DNA of 64,000 nt from Brachybacterium phenoliresistens (GCF_000576425.1 NZ_KK069993.1:1-64000); one strand, 5' to 3'; shown: positions 35,114-44,403, numbered from the stretch's first letter. Made by a program: numbers and translations. Notes: generated by a model not told the origin, from the sequence alone.

Positions 35114-36040
35114 TCACGGGAGGATCGTGGCGAGCTCCTCGAGGTCGTCGACGCTGAGCGCGAGGGACATGGCCTGGGCCGAGTCGGTGATCGACTCCGG
35201 GCGGCTGGCACCGGGGATCGGGATCACGTGCTCGCCCAGCGACAGCTCCCAGGCCAGCACCACCTGCTGCGGGCTCACGTCGCGCAGCTCCGCGACCCGC
35301 TGGACCTGCAGGAACCGCTCCCCCACGCCCTTCGATCCGCCGCCGATGCCGCCCAGCGGGGACCACGGGACGAAGGCGATGCCGTGCTCGCCGCAGTACT
35401 GCAGCTCACGGTGGCTGGTGTGGTGGAACCGGGGCGAGAACTCGTTCTGGACGGCCGCGAGGCCGCCCTCGCCGAGTACCTCGCGCGCCACGTCGAGCTC
35501 CTCGACGTTCGCGTTGGAGACGCCGATCTCGCGGATCAGGCCCTCCTGCTGCAGGGCGGCGAGCGCCTCGACCCCGTCGGCGTAGCGGCGGGAGCGGTCG
35601 GGGCGGTGCCAGTAGTAGAGGTCGATCGTGTCGACGCCGAGCGCGGTGAGCGAGGCCTCGACGGCGCTGCGCAGGTACTCGGGCGAGGCGTTGCGACGGT
35701 TGGGGAAGACGTCCTTCTCGCGGGTGATGCCGCCCTTCGTGGCGACGACGACCTGGGAGGCGTCGCCGCTCCAGGTGCGCAGGGCCTCCGCGACGATCTG
35801 CTCGTTGTGGCCCATCATGTCCCAGCGCGGGGCGTAGACGTCCGCCGTGTCGATCAGGGTGACGCCGGCGTCGAGGGCGGCGTGCACGGTCGCGATCGCC
35901 TGCTCGCGCGGCGGCAGCGGGTCCTTGCCCAGGGAGAAGGGCATGGCGCCGAGCCCGATCGGGGAGACCGCCAGGGAGCCGATGCGGCGCTGCGCGGCCA
36001 CCTGGGGAGCAGAGAAACGGGAAGCGTTATCCGTGGTCAT
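35114..36040 (-). CDS. Aldo/keto reductase, copy 1 of a tandem pair
   Basis: A 308-aa NAD(P)H-dependent AKR with a TIM barrel. Catalytic residues are visible: D and Y in LIDTADVYAPRWDMMGHNE, the Lys in VVATKGG and the His in DLYYWHRPDR. The C-terminal cofactor loop is VIPIPGASRPESI. Substrate unknown. It is closely related along its whole length to the gene at 36241-37167, same length and order, so the pair arose by duplication. TACAGT (36047-36052) is 6 nt before the ATG, giving it an independent leaderless promoter. Confidence 0.93.
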   Translation of the reverse strand: MTTDNASRFSAPQVAAQRRIGSLAVSPIGLGAMPFSLGKDPLPPREQAIATVHAALDAGVTLIDTADVYAPRWDMMGHNEQIVAEALRTWSGDASQVVVATKGGITREKDVFPNRRNASPEYLRSAVEASLTALGVDTIDLYYWHRPDRSRRYADGVEALAALQQEGLIREIGVSNANVEELDVAREVLGEGGLAAVQNEFSPRFHHTSHRELQYCGEHGIAFVPWSPLGGIGGGSKGVGERFLQVQRVAELRDVSPQQVVLAWELSLGEHVIPIPGASRPESITDSAQAMSLALSVDDLEELATILP

Positions 36041-36052
36041 GGTCCGACTGTA
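36041..36052 (-). promoter_or_regulatory. Leaderless-type -10 (TACAGT) before AKR copy 1
   Basis: TACAGT (36047-36052), 6 nt, ATG at 36040. Confidence 0.55.
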
Positions 36053-36157
36053 GGGCTTCTCGCGCATGCGGTACAGCCTTTCGACCGCGCGGGCGGGATC
36101 GCGACACGTCGTGGCACGACAGTGCCGCCGGGCCCGCACGGCACCCGCGCCCGGGCC

Positions 36158-36187
36158 GTGCACGGCGCGCGTGCCCGCGCTGTGCAC
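36158..36187 (-). terminator. Hairpin between the two aldo/keto reductase genes
   Basis: GTGCAC-x-GCGCG pairs with CGCGC-x-GTGCAC around a 6-nt loop: 11 bp with one mismatch, 54 nt downstream of AKR copy 2. Probably its terminator, so the copies are transcribed separately. Confidence 0.55.
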
Positions 36188-36240
36188 TCCGCTCGCCCCC
36201 GGGGCACGCGGCGGCGCGGACCGGGGACGAGCGGGCAGGA

Positions 36241-37167
36241 TCAGCCGAGGATGGTCGCGAGGTCCTCGAGCTCGGAGGCGCTGAGCTCGAGGGTCATGGC
36301 CTGCGCCGAGTCGGTGATCGACTCGGGGCGGCTGGCGCCGGGGATCGGGATGACGTGCTCGCCCAGGGACAGCTCCCAGGCCAGCACGACCTGCTGCGGG
36401 CTCACGCCGCGGGCCTCGGCGACACGGGCGACCTGGGGGAACTTCTCGCCGACGGCCTTGGAGCCACCGCCGGTCCCGCCCAGCGGGGACCACGGGACGA
36501 AGGCGATGCCGTGCTCGCCGCAGTACGTCAGCTCGCCGTGGCTGGTGTGGTGGAAGCGGGGCGAGAACTCGTTCTGCACCGCGGCGAGGCCGCCCTCGCC
36601 GAGCACCTCGCGGGCCACGTCGAGCTCCTCGACGTTGGCGTTGGAGACGCCGATCTCGCGGATCAGCCCCTCCCGCTTGAGCGCGGCGAGCGCCTCGACG
36701 CCCTCGGCGTAGCGGATGCTGCGGTCGGGTCGGTGCCAGTAGTAGAGGTCGACGCTGTCGCGGCCGAGCGCCTCGAGGGACTTCTCGAGGGCGCTGCGCA
36801 GGTAGGCGGCGGACCCGTCACGGCCCCACACCTCGCCCTCGGAACGGGTGATGCCGCCCTTGGTGGCGATCGAGATCTGCGAGGCGTCGCCGCTCCAGCT
36901 GCTCAGCGCCTCGGCGACGATCTTCTCGTTGTGGCCCATCGTGTCCCAGCTGGGGGCGTAGATGTCGGCGGTGTCGATCAGGGTGATGCCGGCGTCGAGA
37001 GCGGCGTGGACGGTCGCGATGGCCTGCTCGTGCGAGGGCTTGACGTTGCCTCCCATGGACGAGGGCATGGCGCCCAGGCCCAGCGGGGAGACGGACAGGG
37101 AGCCGATGCGGCGCGGCGCGGGGGCGGTCGAGGCGGCGGAGTTCTGGGAAGCGGTGTCCTGGGTCAT
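36241..37167 (-). CDS. Aldo/keto reductase, copy 2 of a tandem pair
   Basis: A 308-aa AKR nearly matching copy 1, especially from IREIGVSNANVEELDVAREV to the end. The tetrad is intact: TADIYAPSWDTMGHNE (Asp and Tyr), IATKGG (Lys), DLYYWHRPDR (His). The N-terminus (MTQDTASQNSAASTAP) is the main divergent part and gives copy 2 its own start context: TAGGCT (37174-37179) 6 nt before the ATG. Duplicated AKRs usually differ in substrate or inducer; neither can be read here. Confidence 0.93.
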   Translation of the reverse strand: MTQDTASQNSAASTAPAPRRIGSLSVSPLGLGAMPSSMGGNVKPSHEQAIATVHAALDAGITLIDTADIYAPSWDTMGHNEKIVAEALSSWSGDASQISIATKGGITRSEGEVWGRDGSAAYLRSALEKSLEALGRDSVDLYYWHRPDRSIRYAEGVEALAALKREGLIREIGVSNANVEELDVAREVLGEGGLAAVQNEFSPRFHHTSHGELTYCGEHGIAFVPWSPLGGTGGGSKAVGEKFPQVARVAEARGVSPQQVVLAWELSLGEHVIPIPGASRPESITDSAQAMTLELSASELEDLATILG

Positions 37168-37179
37168 ACGACGAGCCTA
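37168..37179 (-). promoter_or_regulatory. Leaderless-type -10 (TAGGCT) before AKR copy 2
   Basis: TAGGCT (37174-37179), 6 nt, ATG at 37167. Confidence 0.55.
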
Positions 37180-37257
37180 TGGCCTCCCTCGCCCGCGGTA
37201 CAGACCTCCCCGCGCCGGGACCGCGATCCTGCAGGTCACCGAATTATGCGCACTTTT

Positions 37258-37275
37258 CGCAAGCCCATGCTTGCG
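37258..37275. promoter_or_regulatory. Perfect dyad operator CGCAAGC-ccat-GCTTGCG
   Basis: Two perfect 7-bp arms with a 4-bp spacer, in an AT-rich setting. The right arm overlaps the -35-like TTGCGT (37271-37276) of a plus-strand promoter whose -10 is TACGCT (37295-37300). A bound repressor would block that promoter. The regulator is unknown. Confidence 0.55.
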
Positions 37276-37394
37276 TAATCGAGTGAGGGTGCCCTACGCT
37301 GAGGGAGCCGTCGGGGAGACGGTCTGCGGATCACCTCCCTGGCGCCACGGTTGTCGCTGACGCGGTGGTTCACCCGCCAGCTGTCGCGACCCAC

Positions 37395-37445
37395 GGCGCG
37401 CCGCTGATCGGGCATGGGGCGAACGGTTCCGATCGGCGGCGCGCC
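37395..37445. terminator. 17-bp-stem hairpin downstream of the GH172 gene
   Basis: Arms 37395-37411 and 37429-37445 pair over 17 positions with one G-U (plus strand) or A-C (minus strand) position, around a 17-nt loop. It lies 84 nt past the GH172 stop. It could terminate that gene or end a plus-strand small RNA; a short pyrimidine run (ATCTCCTTCTC) follows on the plus strand. Confidence 0.55.
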
Positions 37446-37528
37446 ATCTCCTTCTCGGGCCCTCATTCTCGGGCCCGCCTCCTCCGCCCCGGCTCTGCCT
37501 TCGCCGACCCGGGGCCGCCGCCTTCGGC

Positions 37529-38620
<1,092 letters not shown>

Positions 38621-38650
38621 GGGTCTCTCCTGGGTGATCGACGTGCGCCG

Positions 38651-38679
38651 ACCGTACGGGAGCGCCCGGGGCCGGTCAA
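38651..38679 (-). promoter_or_regulatory. Consensus promoter of the GH172 gene
   Basis: Minus-strand TTGACC (38674-38679), 17-bp spacer, TACGGT (38651-38656). Transcription would start near 38644, about 24 nt before the ATG. No sugar-regulator operator is obvious around it. Confidence 0.75.
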
Positions 38680-38725
38680 CGGCTCGGGGCGAGCCCCGGC
38701 CGCCGAGCTGTGGAAAGGTAGGACG

Positions 38726-40075
38726 GTGAGCGGACAGGACGCACAGGGCGCAGCACCCGGGACCGGGCCGGGAGCGCCGCGACGCCCTCGCCTGGCCCGC
38801 CTGCCGCGCCCGGGCCGACCGCTGCTGGGCTGGTTCGCCTCCTCCGCCGCGCTGGCCGTGCCGCAGGCCGCCGCGCCCATCCTCTTCGCGCTGATCGCCC
38901 TGCCGGTGACCGGATCGGCGGACTCCGGCGCCGCCCTGGTGCTGGCGATGACGGTGGCCCAGGTGCTCGGGGCGGTGCCCGTCGCGCGGCTGGGGCGGCG
39001 GGTGCCGGCCCTGGCCTCGGTGGGCGTGCTGGTCGCCGTGCGCACGGCCGCCCTCGCGGCGATCGCCCTGCTCGCCGGACTGCAGGCCCCGTTCTCCCTG
39101 CTGGTCGCGGGCTCCGCCGCGGCCGGCCTGGTCAGCGGCGCCGCCTTCGGGCACCTGCGCGCGGCGCTGAACCCGCTGGTGCCGCCGGGCCGGCTGCCGC
39201 GGGCCCTCGGCGTCTCCGCCACCCTCAACGAGGTCGTCTTCGTCCTCTCCCCTGCCCTCGCCTCGGTGCTCGGCACCGCGTCGCCGCTGCTGGCGATGTG
39301 GGCCGTGGTGGCCCTCGGGGCGGTGCCGCTGGTCGCCATGCCGCGCACCCCCTCGGCGGCGTCGGATCCGGCGGCGGTCGCGGACGCATCGTCCGCACAG
39401 CCGACGGGCACAGGATCATCGGCCGCAGGGTTGTCGGCCGATGCCGCTCCGTCCTCGGACCTGCCCCGGAGCGCGGAGGCCGGCCGTCAGGCGCTGCCGC
39501 GCCGGGTGTGGCTGTGGCTGGGCTGCTCGATGGCGAGCTCCGCGGCGATCGCGACCATCGAGACGGGCGCGGTCTCCCTCGCCGTCGCCTACGGCCTGGC
39601 GCCGGCCTGGGGGTCGATCTTCCCCGTCGCCCTGTGCCTGGCCTCGGTCGCCGGCGGCGTCTGGGTGAGCGTGCGCGGCCGCACCCCGCGGCTGCGCACC
39701 GTCGTGGCGTGGCTCGGCGCGACGGCGCTCGGGGTCGGGATCGTCGCGGTCGGCCAGGCGGTCGCGTGGACGCTGCTGGGGGCGGTGATGGTGGGGCTGG
39801 TGCTCGCCCCGCTGGGCACCTTCTACTCGCTCATGCTGGACCGCCTCTCCCCGCCCGCGCGCCGGGCCGAGGTCTTCGCGCTGCTGCGCACCGCGAGCTC
39901 CGTGGGCGTGATCGTCGCGAGCGGCCTCATCGCCGTCGCCTCGGTGCGGGCCGCCCTGCTCGTGGTTCCCGCGCTGCCGGCCCTGGCCCTGCTCGCCGTG
40001 GTGCTCGTCGCCGCGGCGGGAGGACGGCCCGGGACGCGGCGGGATGCGCGACAGGCCCGGCGGGATGCGCGATAG
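38726..40075 (+). CDS. MFS transporter, function unknown
   Basis: A 449-aa major facilitator with about 12 membrane segments split by a polar Ala/Ser-rich loop (about residues 212-255). VGVSATLNEVVFVLSPALAS-like and RRAEVFALLRTASSVGVIV helices suit the drug/sugar exporter-like MFS group. Substrate unknown. It diverges from the GH172 gene over 105 bp, which hints at but does not prove a shared pathway. The GTG at 38726 has AAAGG just upstream. The C-terminus is Arg/Asp-rich with a short repeat (cgggatgcgc). Confidence 0.82.
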   Translation: MSGQDAQGAAPGTGPGAPRRPRLARLPRPGRPLLGWFASSAALAVPQAAAPILFALIALPVTGSADSGAALVLAMTVAQVLGAVPVARLGRRVPALASVGVLVAVRTAALAAIALLAGLQAPFSLLVAGSAAAGLVSGAAFGHLRAALNPLVPPGRLPRALGVSATLNEVVFVLSPALASVLGTASPLLAMWAVVALGAVPLVAMPRTPSAASDPAAVADASSAQPTGTGSSAAGLSADAAPSSDLPRSAEAGRQALPRRVWLWLGCSMASSAAIATIETGAVSLAVAYGLAPAWGSIFPVALCLASVAGGVWVSVRGRTPRLRTVVAWLGATALGVGIVAVGQAVAWTLLGAVMVGLVLAPLGTFYSLMLDRLSPPARRAEVFALLRTASSVGVIVASGLIAVASVRAALLVVPALPALALLAVVLVAAAGGRPGTRRDARQARRDAR

Positions 40076-40122
40076 CGGAGCACGGTCGTGATCCTGGCTC
40101 GGAAGAGGGGACGCCGAGCCGC

Positions 40123-40866
40123 TCAGGCGCTGCCGGTGAGCACCGCGACCGCCGGACCGAGGGTGCGCAGCAGGATCAGCACGCCGATGATCCCGATCGC
40201 CCAGGAGAACGCGCTCGCGGCGTTGCGGATCGCCCAGGCGTGCACGCGCGCCAGCAGGCGATCGGCCCGGCGCCCCGCGATCAGGCGCCCGCCGGCCAGC
40301 ACGAGCGCCGGCGCGATCATGACCGCGCAGTAGCCCGCCAGGATCACGGCTCCGGATCCGAGCCCCACCTCCATGTCCGCGAGGATGCCCATGGCCGCGA
40401 GGTACGGGATCATCGAGGCGGCTTCGACCACTCCCGCGAGCAGGGCCAGGCCGATGAGCAGGCGCGCCGAGCCGGCCGCCCGCTGGACCCGCTCGGCCCA
40501 GCGCCGCGAGGAGGCCTCCGGGTCCCCGCCGCGCTTGCGGATCGCCGCCGGATCGGACCGGTAGGACCACACCACCAGGCCCGCACCGGCGGCCGCGGCG
40601 AGGACCGTCACCGCCGGGGAGTCCAGCAGGCCCTGCGCGGCCTCCAGCAGCGGCAGCAGACCGGCCAGCAGCGCCACGCCCAGCACCCAGTAGAAGACGC
40701 CGATCACCAGCAGGTACAGCACGGTGCGGCCCACCACGCGACGGGCCGGCCCCGCGGAGCCCACGAGCATCATCAGCGGGATGACGAGGGTTCCCACGCT
40801 GGTGGAGTCGATGAGGGCCAGGACGGCGAGGCCCAGGGGTCCTGCGGCGGAGGCGAGCTGTTCCAT
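40123..40866 (-). CDS. GAP/Sap-family membrane protein
   Basis: A 247-aa membrane protein with six hydrophobic segments, resembling the GAP family (mycobacterial Sap, peptidoglycolipid-addressing protein). The opening LGLAVLALIDSTSVGTLVIPLMMLV and the LLAGVVEAASMIPYLAAMGIL region are typical. Mycobacterial Sap moves sulfolipid or glycopeptidolipid across the membrane; the cargo here is unknown. GGAAGGA lies 9 nt before the ATG. It converges with the MFS gene and diverges from the two-component system. Confidence 0.82.
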   Translation of the reverse strand: MEQLASAAGPLGLAVLALIDSTSVGTLVIPLMMLVGSAGPARRVVGRTVLYLLVIGVFYWVLGVALLAGLLPLLEAAQGLLDSPAVTVLAAAAGAGLVVWSYRSDPAAIRKRGGDPEASSRRWAERVQRAAGSARLLIGLALLAGVVEAASMIPYLAAMGILADMEVGLGSGAVILAGYCAVMIAPALVLAGGRLIAGRRADRLLARVHAWAIRNAASAFSWAIGIIGVLILLRTLGPAVAVLTGSA

Positions 40867-41010
40867 GCCGAGAATCCTTCCGCCCGGCATCGGCGCAGGC
40901 ATCGTCCCAAGGTGCCGGACGGGAGGACGGTCCGGGCCGCCGTCTCCTCCTTTGGTACTGCTGCGGTGCCGGCGGGGCACCGTTCGGGCCGATCCGGACC
41001 CCGGCGCCGG

Positions 41011-41022
41011 TAGCCTCGCAGC
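41011..41022 (+). promoter_or_regulatory. Leaderless-type -10 (TAGCCT) before the sensor kinase
   Basis: TAGCCT (41011-41016), 6 nt, ATG at 41023. Confidence 0.55.
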
Positions 41023-42333
41023 ATGCCCCTTCCCGCTCTTCTCCGGCGCGCGCTCGGCGGCGCGGAGACCGGCGCCGCCCCGCCGTCCTCGCGCGCGGCG
41101 GCCGGCGCCCCGGCGGCGGTCGGGCCCGCCGCGGATCCGGGGGTCCGGATGCGCCCGCCCCGCCTGGAGCGGCGGGACGTGATCGTCGCCCTCGCCTACC
41201 TCTCCGCGGTGATCGCGCTGCCGATGATCCCGATGGGCAGCAGCGGACTGCTCATCGGCCGCAGCCCCGACGTGGCGTCCCTGGCCACGGTCATGCTGGT
41301 GGTGGGCGGCGTCTCGACCCTGTGGCGGCGGCGCCGCCCTGCGATCACGCTGGCCCTCGCCGGGCCGCTCGCCGTGCTGGTGATCCTGTGGTTCGGGACC
41401 CTGGCGGCCTATGTGCTGCTGTTCGAGGCGCTGTGGTCGCCGATCGCCCACGGCGCCCGGCCCGTCGCCCGCATCGCGACGGGGCTGGGGGCGGCGCTGT
41501 CGCTCGGCCTGGTCGTCCTGCTGTGGGTCGAGCTCGGCGCCGGGGAGGGCATCGCGGTCGGGCTGCTCGTGGTCACCGTCGCCGTCATCACCCCGATGAT
41601 GTGGGGCTGGGACGTGCGCCTGCACCGCACCGCGCAGCTGACCGCGGAGATCCTCGCCGACACGGAGAAGGCCCTGGCCGTCGAGCGAGCGGGACGCGCC
41701 GTCGAGCAGGAGCGCCGTGAGATCGCGCAGGACCTCCACGACCTGGTCGCCGGGCATCTCAGCGCCGTGAGCATCCATGCGGGCCTGGCCCGCTCCCTGC
41801 CCGATGCGGAGGGGCGGGAACGGTCGCTGGCCACCACCCAGGACTCCGCCCGGGCGGCCCTGCGGGATCTGCGCGCCATGATCGGGCTGCTGAGCGCAGC
41901 CGATGCCGACGGCTCGCGGATCGCCCCGGGCACGACCCTGTCCTGGGAGGTCCTGGCCGACCGCCTGGCCGTGGGCGGAGACGGCGGCGAGGTGTCCATC
42001 GACCCGGCGGTCGAGGACCCGTCCCGCACCGCCCCGGCCGTGCGCGCGGCGCTGCTGCGTACCGGCGCCGAGGCCGTCACCAACGCCCTGCGTCACGGGC
42101 TGCCGCCCCGCACCCTGCAGGTGGCGGTCGATCCTCCCGGGCACCTCCGCCTCACCAGCACGAACACCCGGGACCCGGCCGCGGAGCCCGGCACGGGCCT
42201 GGGGCTCGCCGCGATCGCGCACCGCTCCCGCGCCCTCGGCGGGACCGTCGACGCCGGCCCCGATCCCGACCGCCCCGACCTGTGGCGCCTCGAGGTGCGC
42301 CTTCCCGCCGTCCCCGGAGGAGACCTGCCATGA
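41023..42333 (+). CDS. NarL-type sensor histidine kinase
   Basis: A 436-aa membrane kinase. Four to six transmembrane helices (about residues 50-195) form the sensor. The HisKA_3 dimerisation helix with phosphoacceptor His is RREIAQDLHDLVAGHLSAVS. The ATPase has NALRHG and GTGLGLAAIAHRSRALGG. With no large extracellular loop it may sense membrane or cell-envelope stress (inference). Its stop overlaps the response-regulator ATG (ATGA), so the pair is coupled. Confidence 0.94.
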   Translation: MPLPALLRRALGGAETGAAPPSSRAAAGAPAAVGPAADPGVRMRPPRLERRDVIVALAYLSAVIALPMIPMGSSGLLIGRSPDVASLATVMLVVGGVSTLWRRRRPAITLALAGPLAVLVILWFGTLAAYVLLFEALWSPIAHGARPVARIATGLGAALSLGLVVLLWVELGAGEGIAVGLLVVTVAVITPMMWGWDVRLHRTAQLTAEILADTEKALAVERAGRAVEQERREIAQDLHDLVAGHLSAVSIHAGLARSLPDAEGRERSLATTQDSARAALRDLRAMIGLLSAADADGSRIAPGTTLSWEVLADRLAVGGDGGEVSIDPAVEDPSRTAPAVRAALLRTGAEAVTNALRHGLPPRTLQVAVDPPGHLRLTSTNTRDPAAEPGTGLGLAAIAHRSRALGGTVDAGPDPDRPDLWRLEVRLPAVPGGDLP

Positions 42334-43079
42334 CGGACCCGATCCGCGTGATCGTCGCCGACGACCACGCCGCCGTGCGCGCCGGCCTCGTCGCCCTGCT
42401 GCGCGCCGAGGCCGACATCGACGTCGTCGCCGAGGCGGGCGACGGGCCGCGGGCCCTCGCCGCCGCCCGCGAGCACCGCGCCGATGTGGTCCTCACGGAC
42501 GTGCGCATGCCCGGGGCGACCGGCATCGACATCACCCCGGGCCTGCGGGCGACCGGCGCCCGGGTCCTCGTCGTCTCCGCCTTCGACCTGGACGAGTACG
42601 TCCTCGGGGCGCTCGCGGCGGGGGCCGACGGCTATCTCGTGAAGTCCGAGGACCCGGCGCGGTTCCTCGAGGCGGTGCGCGCCGTCGCCGCCGGGGACGC
42701 CGCGCTCTCGCAGGAGGCGATGCAGGCGGTCCTGGCGCAGCTGCGGCGCCGCGAGGGCGCCGCGGCCGCGGCGGACGCCTCCGGGCGGGGGTCGGGACCG
42801 GCCGCAGCGCCGGCAGCGGCCGAGCAGCCCGCCACGGCAGCGCCCGGAGATCCCGCGCAGCGGGCATCGGCCGAGCCGGTGCCGCCGCTGACCGGCCGGG
42901 AGGAGGACGTGCTGCGCCTGCTGGCCCGCGGCATGTCCAACCGGGAGATCTCCCGGGAGCTGTTCGTGGAGCTGACGACGGTGAAGTCGCACATCACCCA
43001 CGTGCTCGCGAAGCTCGGTGTGGACTCGCGCCTGCAGGCCGCCCTGTGGTGGCAGACCCATCGCGGCGGGGACGGCTGA
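42330..43079 (+). CDS. LuxR/NarL-family response regulator
   Basis: A 249-aa regulator. The receiver shows ADDHAAVRAGL (acidic pair), the phospho-Asp in VVLTDVRMPGATG, VVSAF and the Lys in YLVKSEDP. An unusually long Ala/Pro-rich linker of ~50 residues joins it to the LuxR helix-turn-helix (LTGREEDVLRLLARGMSNREIS). GGAGGAG precedes the ATG. The last 86 bp overlap the 3' end of the convergent MFS gene. It is cotranscribed with its kinase; targets unknown, the drug exporter next door being one candidate. Confidence 0.94.
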   Translation: MTDPIRVIVADDHAAVRAGLVALLRAEADIDVVAEAGDGPRALAAAREHRADVVLTDVRMPGATGIDITPGLRATGARVLVVSAFDLDEYVLGALAAGADGYLVKSEDPARFLEAVRAVAAGDAALSQEAMQAVLAQLRRREGAAAAADASGRGSGPAAAPAAAEQPATAAPGDPAQRASAEPVPPLTGREEDVLRLLARGMSNREISRELFVELTTVKSHITHVLAKLGVDSRLQAALWWQTHRGGDG

Positions 43080-44208
43080 GCGCCATCACCGTCAGCGCCG
43101 CCGCCGTGAGCCCCGCCGCGACCCAGATCGGGGCGAGCACGTCGCGATCGGCGGAGAGGCCGAGGGCCCCGAGCCCTGGCCCGGCTGCGGCGCCGATGTT
43201 CAGCGCCGCGGTCGCGAAGGCTCCGCCCATCGTCGGCGCGCCCGAGGCGGCGCGGAGCACCCGGGCGACCAGGGTGCTGCCGACCCCGAAGGACACCATG
43301 CCCTGCACCAGCACGAGGGCGAGGAGCAGACCGGGACGGGCCGCCAGCAGCGCCAGGGCGACCCACCCGATCAGCAGCATCGGCCCTCCGACGGCGAGCA
43401 GCGGGCCGGGCCAGCGGTCGCTGAGTCGACCGGCGATCGTGACCCCGAGGAAGGATCCGATGCCGAAGGCCATCAGCGCCACCGGGATCCAGCCGTCCGC
43501 GAGCCCGGCGACCCCGGTCACGACCGGTGCCAGATAGGTGAATGCCGCGAAGGTGCCGGCGTTGACCAGGGCGGCGAGCACCATCGCCCGGAGCAGGGTC
43601 GAGGATCCGAGCGCGGCCAGCTCGGACCGCAGGTCCGGTCCGGCGGTGCGGGCGGAGGCAGCGGGCGTCCGCCGCATCCCCGCGAGGACCCCGAGGGCCG
43701 CCGGGATGCAGAGCAGGGCGATGGCCCAGAACGTCGCACGCCACCCCATGGCGGTGCCGAGCAGGGCCCCGGCGGGGACGCCGGCGATGGTGGCGAGCGT
43801 CGTGCCCGACAGCAGGATCGCCAGGGCCCGCCCCGTGCGATGCGCCGGCACGAGCGTGGTCGCCGTGCTCAGGGCGACGGCGAGGAAGCCGGCGCAGGCG
43901 AGGGCGCTGAGCGCCCGGGTGCCCAGGAGGATCGGAAACTGCGGGGTCAGCGCCGCGACCGCGTGGCATCCGGCGAAGACGAGCAGGCACGCCAGCAGGG
44001 TGGTCCGGGGCGGCCAGCGGCGGGCGAGCACCGCCATGAGTTGCGAGCCGAGGACCATTCCCCCGGCGAACGCCGAGGTCAGCAGACCGGCCGCGCCCAG
44101 AGGGACGTCGAGATCAGCAGCGATGGCGGGGATCAGCCCCGCCAGCATGAATTCGGAGGTGCCCATGACGAAGACCGCCAGGGCGAGAAGGAAGAGGACG
44201 AGCGGCAT
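42994..44208 (-). CDS. Cmx/CmlR-like MFS drug exporter (chloramphenicol-type)
   Basis: A 404-aa, 12-helix MFS protein. The opening LFLLALAVFVMGTSEFMLAGLIPAIA and LTSAFAGGMVLGSQLMAVLARRW closely match actinobacterial Cmx/CmlR chloramphenicol exporters. Motif C-like GVPAGALLG and the DRWPGPLL loop are present. The drug is inferred from similarity only. GGAG lies 6 nt before the ATG. A 21-aa leader ORF and hairpin upstream (44232-44390) suggest induction by ribosome-targeting drugs. The end of the gene overlaps the response regulator by 86 bp. Confidence 0.87.
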   Translation of the reverse strand: MPLVLFLLALAVFVMGTSEFMLAGLIPAIAADLDVPLGAAGLLTSAFAGGMVLGSQLMAVLARRWPPRTTLLACLLVFAGCHAVAALTPQFPILLGTRALSALACAGFLAVALSTATTLVPAHRTGRALAILLSGTTLATIAGVPAGALLGTAMGWRATFWAIALLCIPAALGVLAGMRRTPAASARTAGPDLRSELAALGSSTLLRAMVLAALVNAGTFAAFTYLAPVVTGVAGLADGWIPVALMAFGIGSFLGVTIAGRLSDRWPGPLLAVGGPMLLIGWVALALLAARPGLLLALVLVQGMVSFGVGSTLVARVLRAASGAPTMGGAFATAALNIGAAAGPGLGALGLSADRDVLAPIWVAAGLTAAALTVMALSRPRRDGSATTGRPAGASPHRASRARG

Positions 44209-44231
44209 CGGATGCTCCGGGGTGGGGGTTC

Positions 44232-44251
44232 ACGAGAGGGGGTCGTCTCGT
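44232..44251 (-). promoter_or_regulatory. Hairpin just upstream of the Cmx-like gene
   Basis: ACGAGA/TCTCGT 6-bp stem with 8-nt loop, ending 24 nt before the ATG. A 10-bp direct repeat (cggatgctcc) occurs at 44209-44218, spanning the exporter ribosome site, and at 44297-44306, so alternative pairings across the leader are possible. Confidence 0.45.
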
Positions 44252-44324
44252 CACCACGGCCGGCTGCCCGGGATGCGCCGGACCGGCTGCGCAGGGCGGA
44301 TGCTCCGCGCGCAGCGGTGGGGGC

Positions 44325-44390
44325 TCAGCGGTTCCAGGGGCCGGCGGTGTGACCGTCAGCCCCTGACCTGTCTGATTCCGGACTCGTCAT
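44325..44390 (-). CDS. 21-aa leader peptide upstream of the Cmx-like exporter
   Basis: A short ORF starting MTSPESD and ending HTAGPWNR, stop 116 nt before the exporter ATG. TAGCAT (44398-44403) lies 7 nt before its ATG, so the transcript would begin at this leader. Actinobacterial chloramphenicol exporter genes are known to be preceded by leader ORFs with attenuator hairpins; this matches that layout. Confidence 0.65.
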   Translation of the reverse strand: MTSPESDRSGADGHTAGPWNR

Positions 44391-44403
44391 GGCCCCGATG
44401 CTA
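44391..44403 (-). promoter_or_regulatory. Leaderless-type -10 (TAGCAT) before the exporter leader ORF
   Basis: TAGCAT (44398-44403), 7 nt, ATG at 44390. Confidence 0.5.

Larger units (their letters stand above)
37168..37528. other. 361-bp gene-free stretch with operator, promoter and hairpin
   Basis: No protein-coding gene is convincing here. It holds the AKR copy 2 promoter, the dyad at 37258-37275, a plus-strand promoter-like pair ending at 37300, the 17-bp-stem hairpin at 37395-37445 and a direct repeat of ttctcgggccc (37452-37462 and 37466-37476). A plus-strand RNA of about 140 nt running from ~37307 to the hairpin is possible. Confidence 0.5.
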
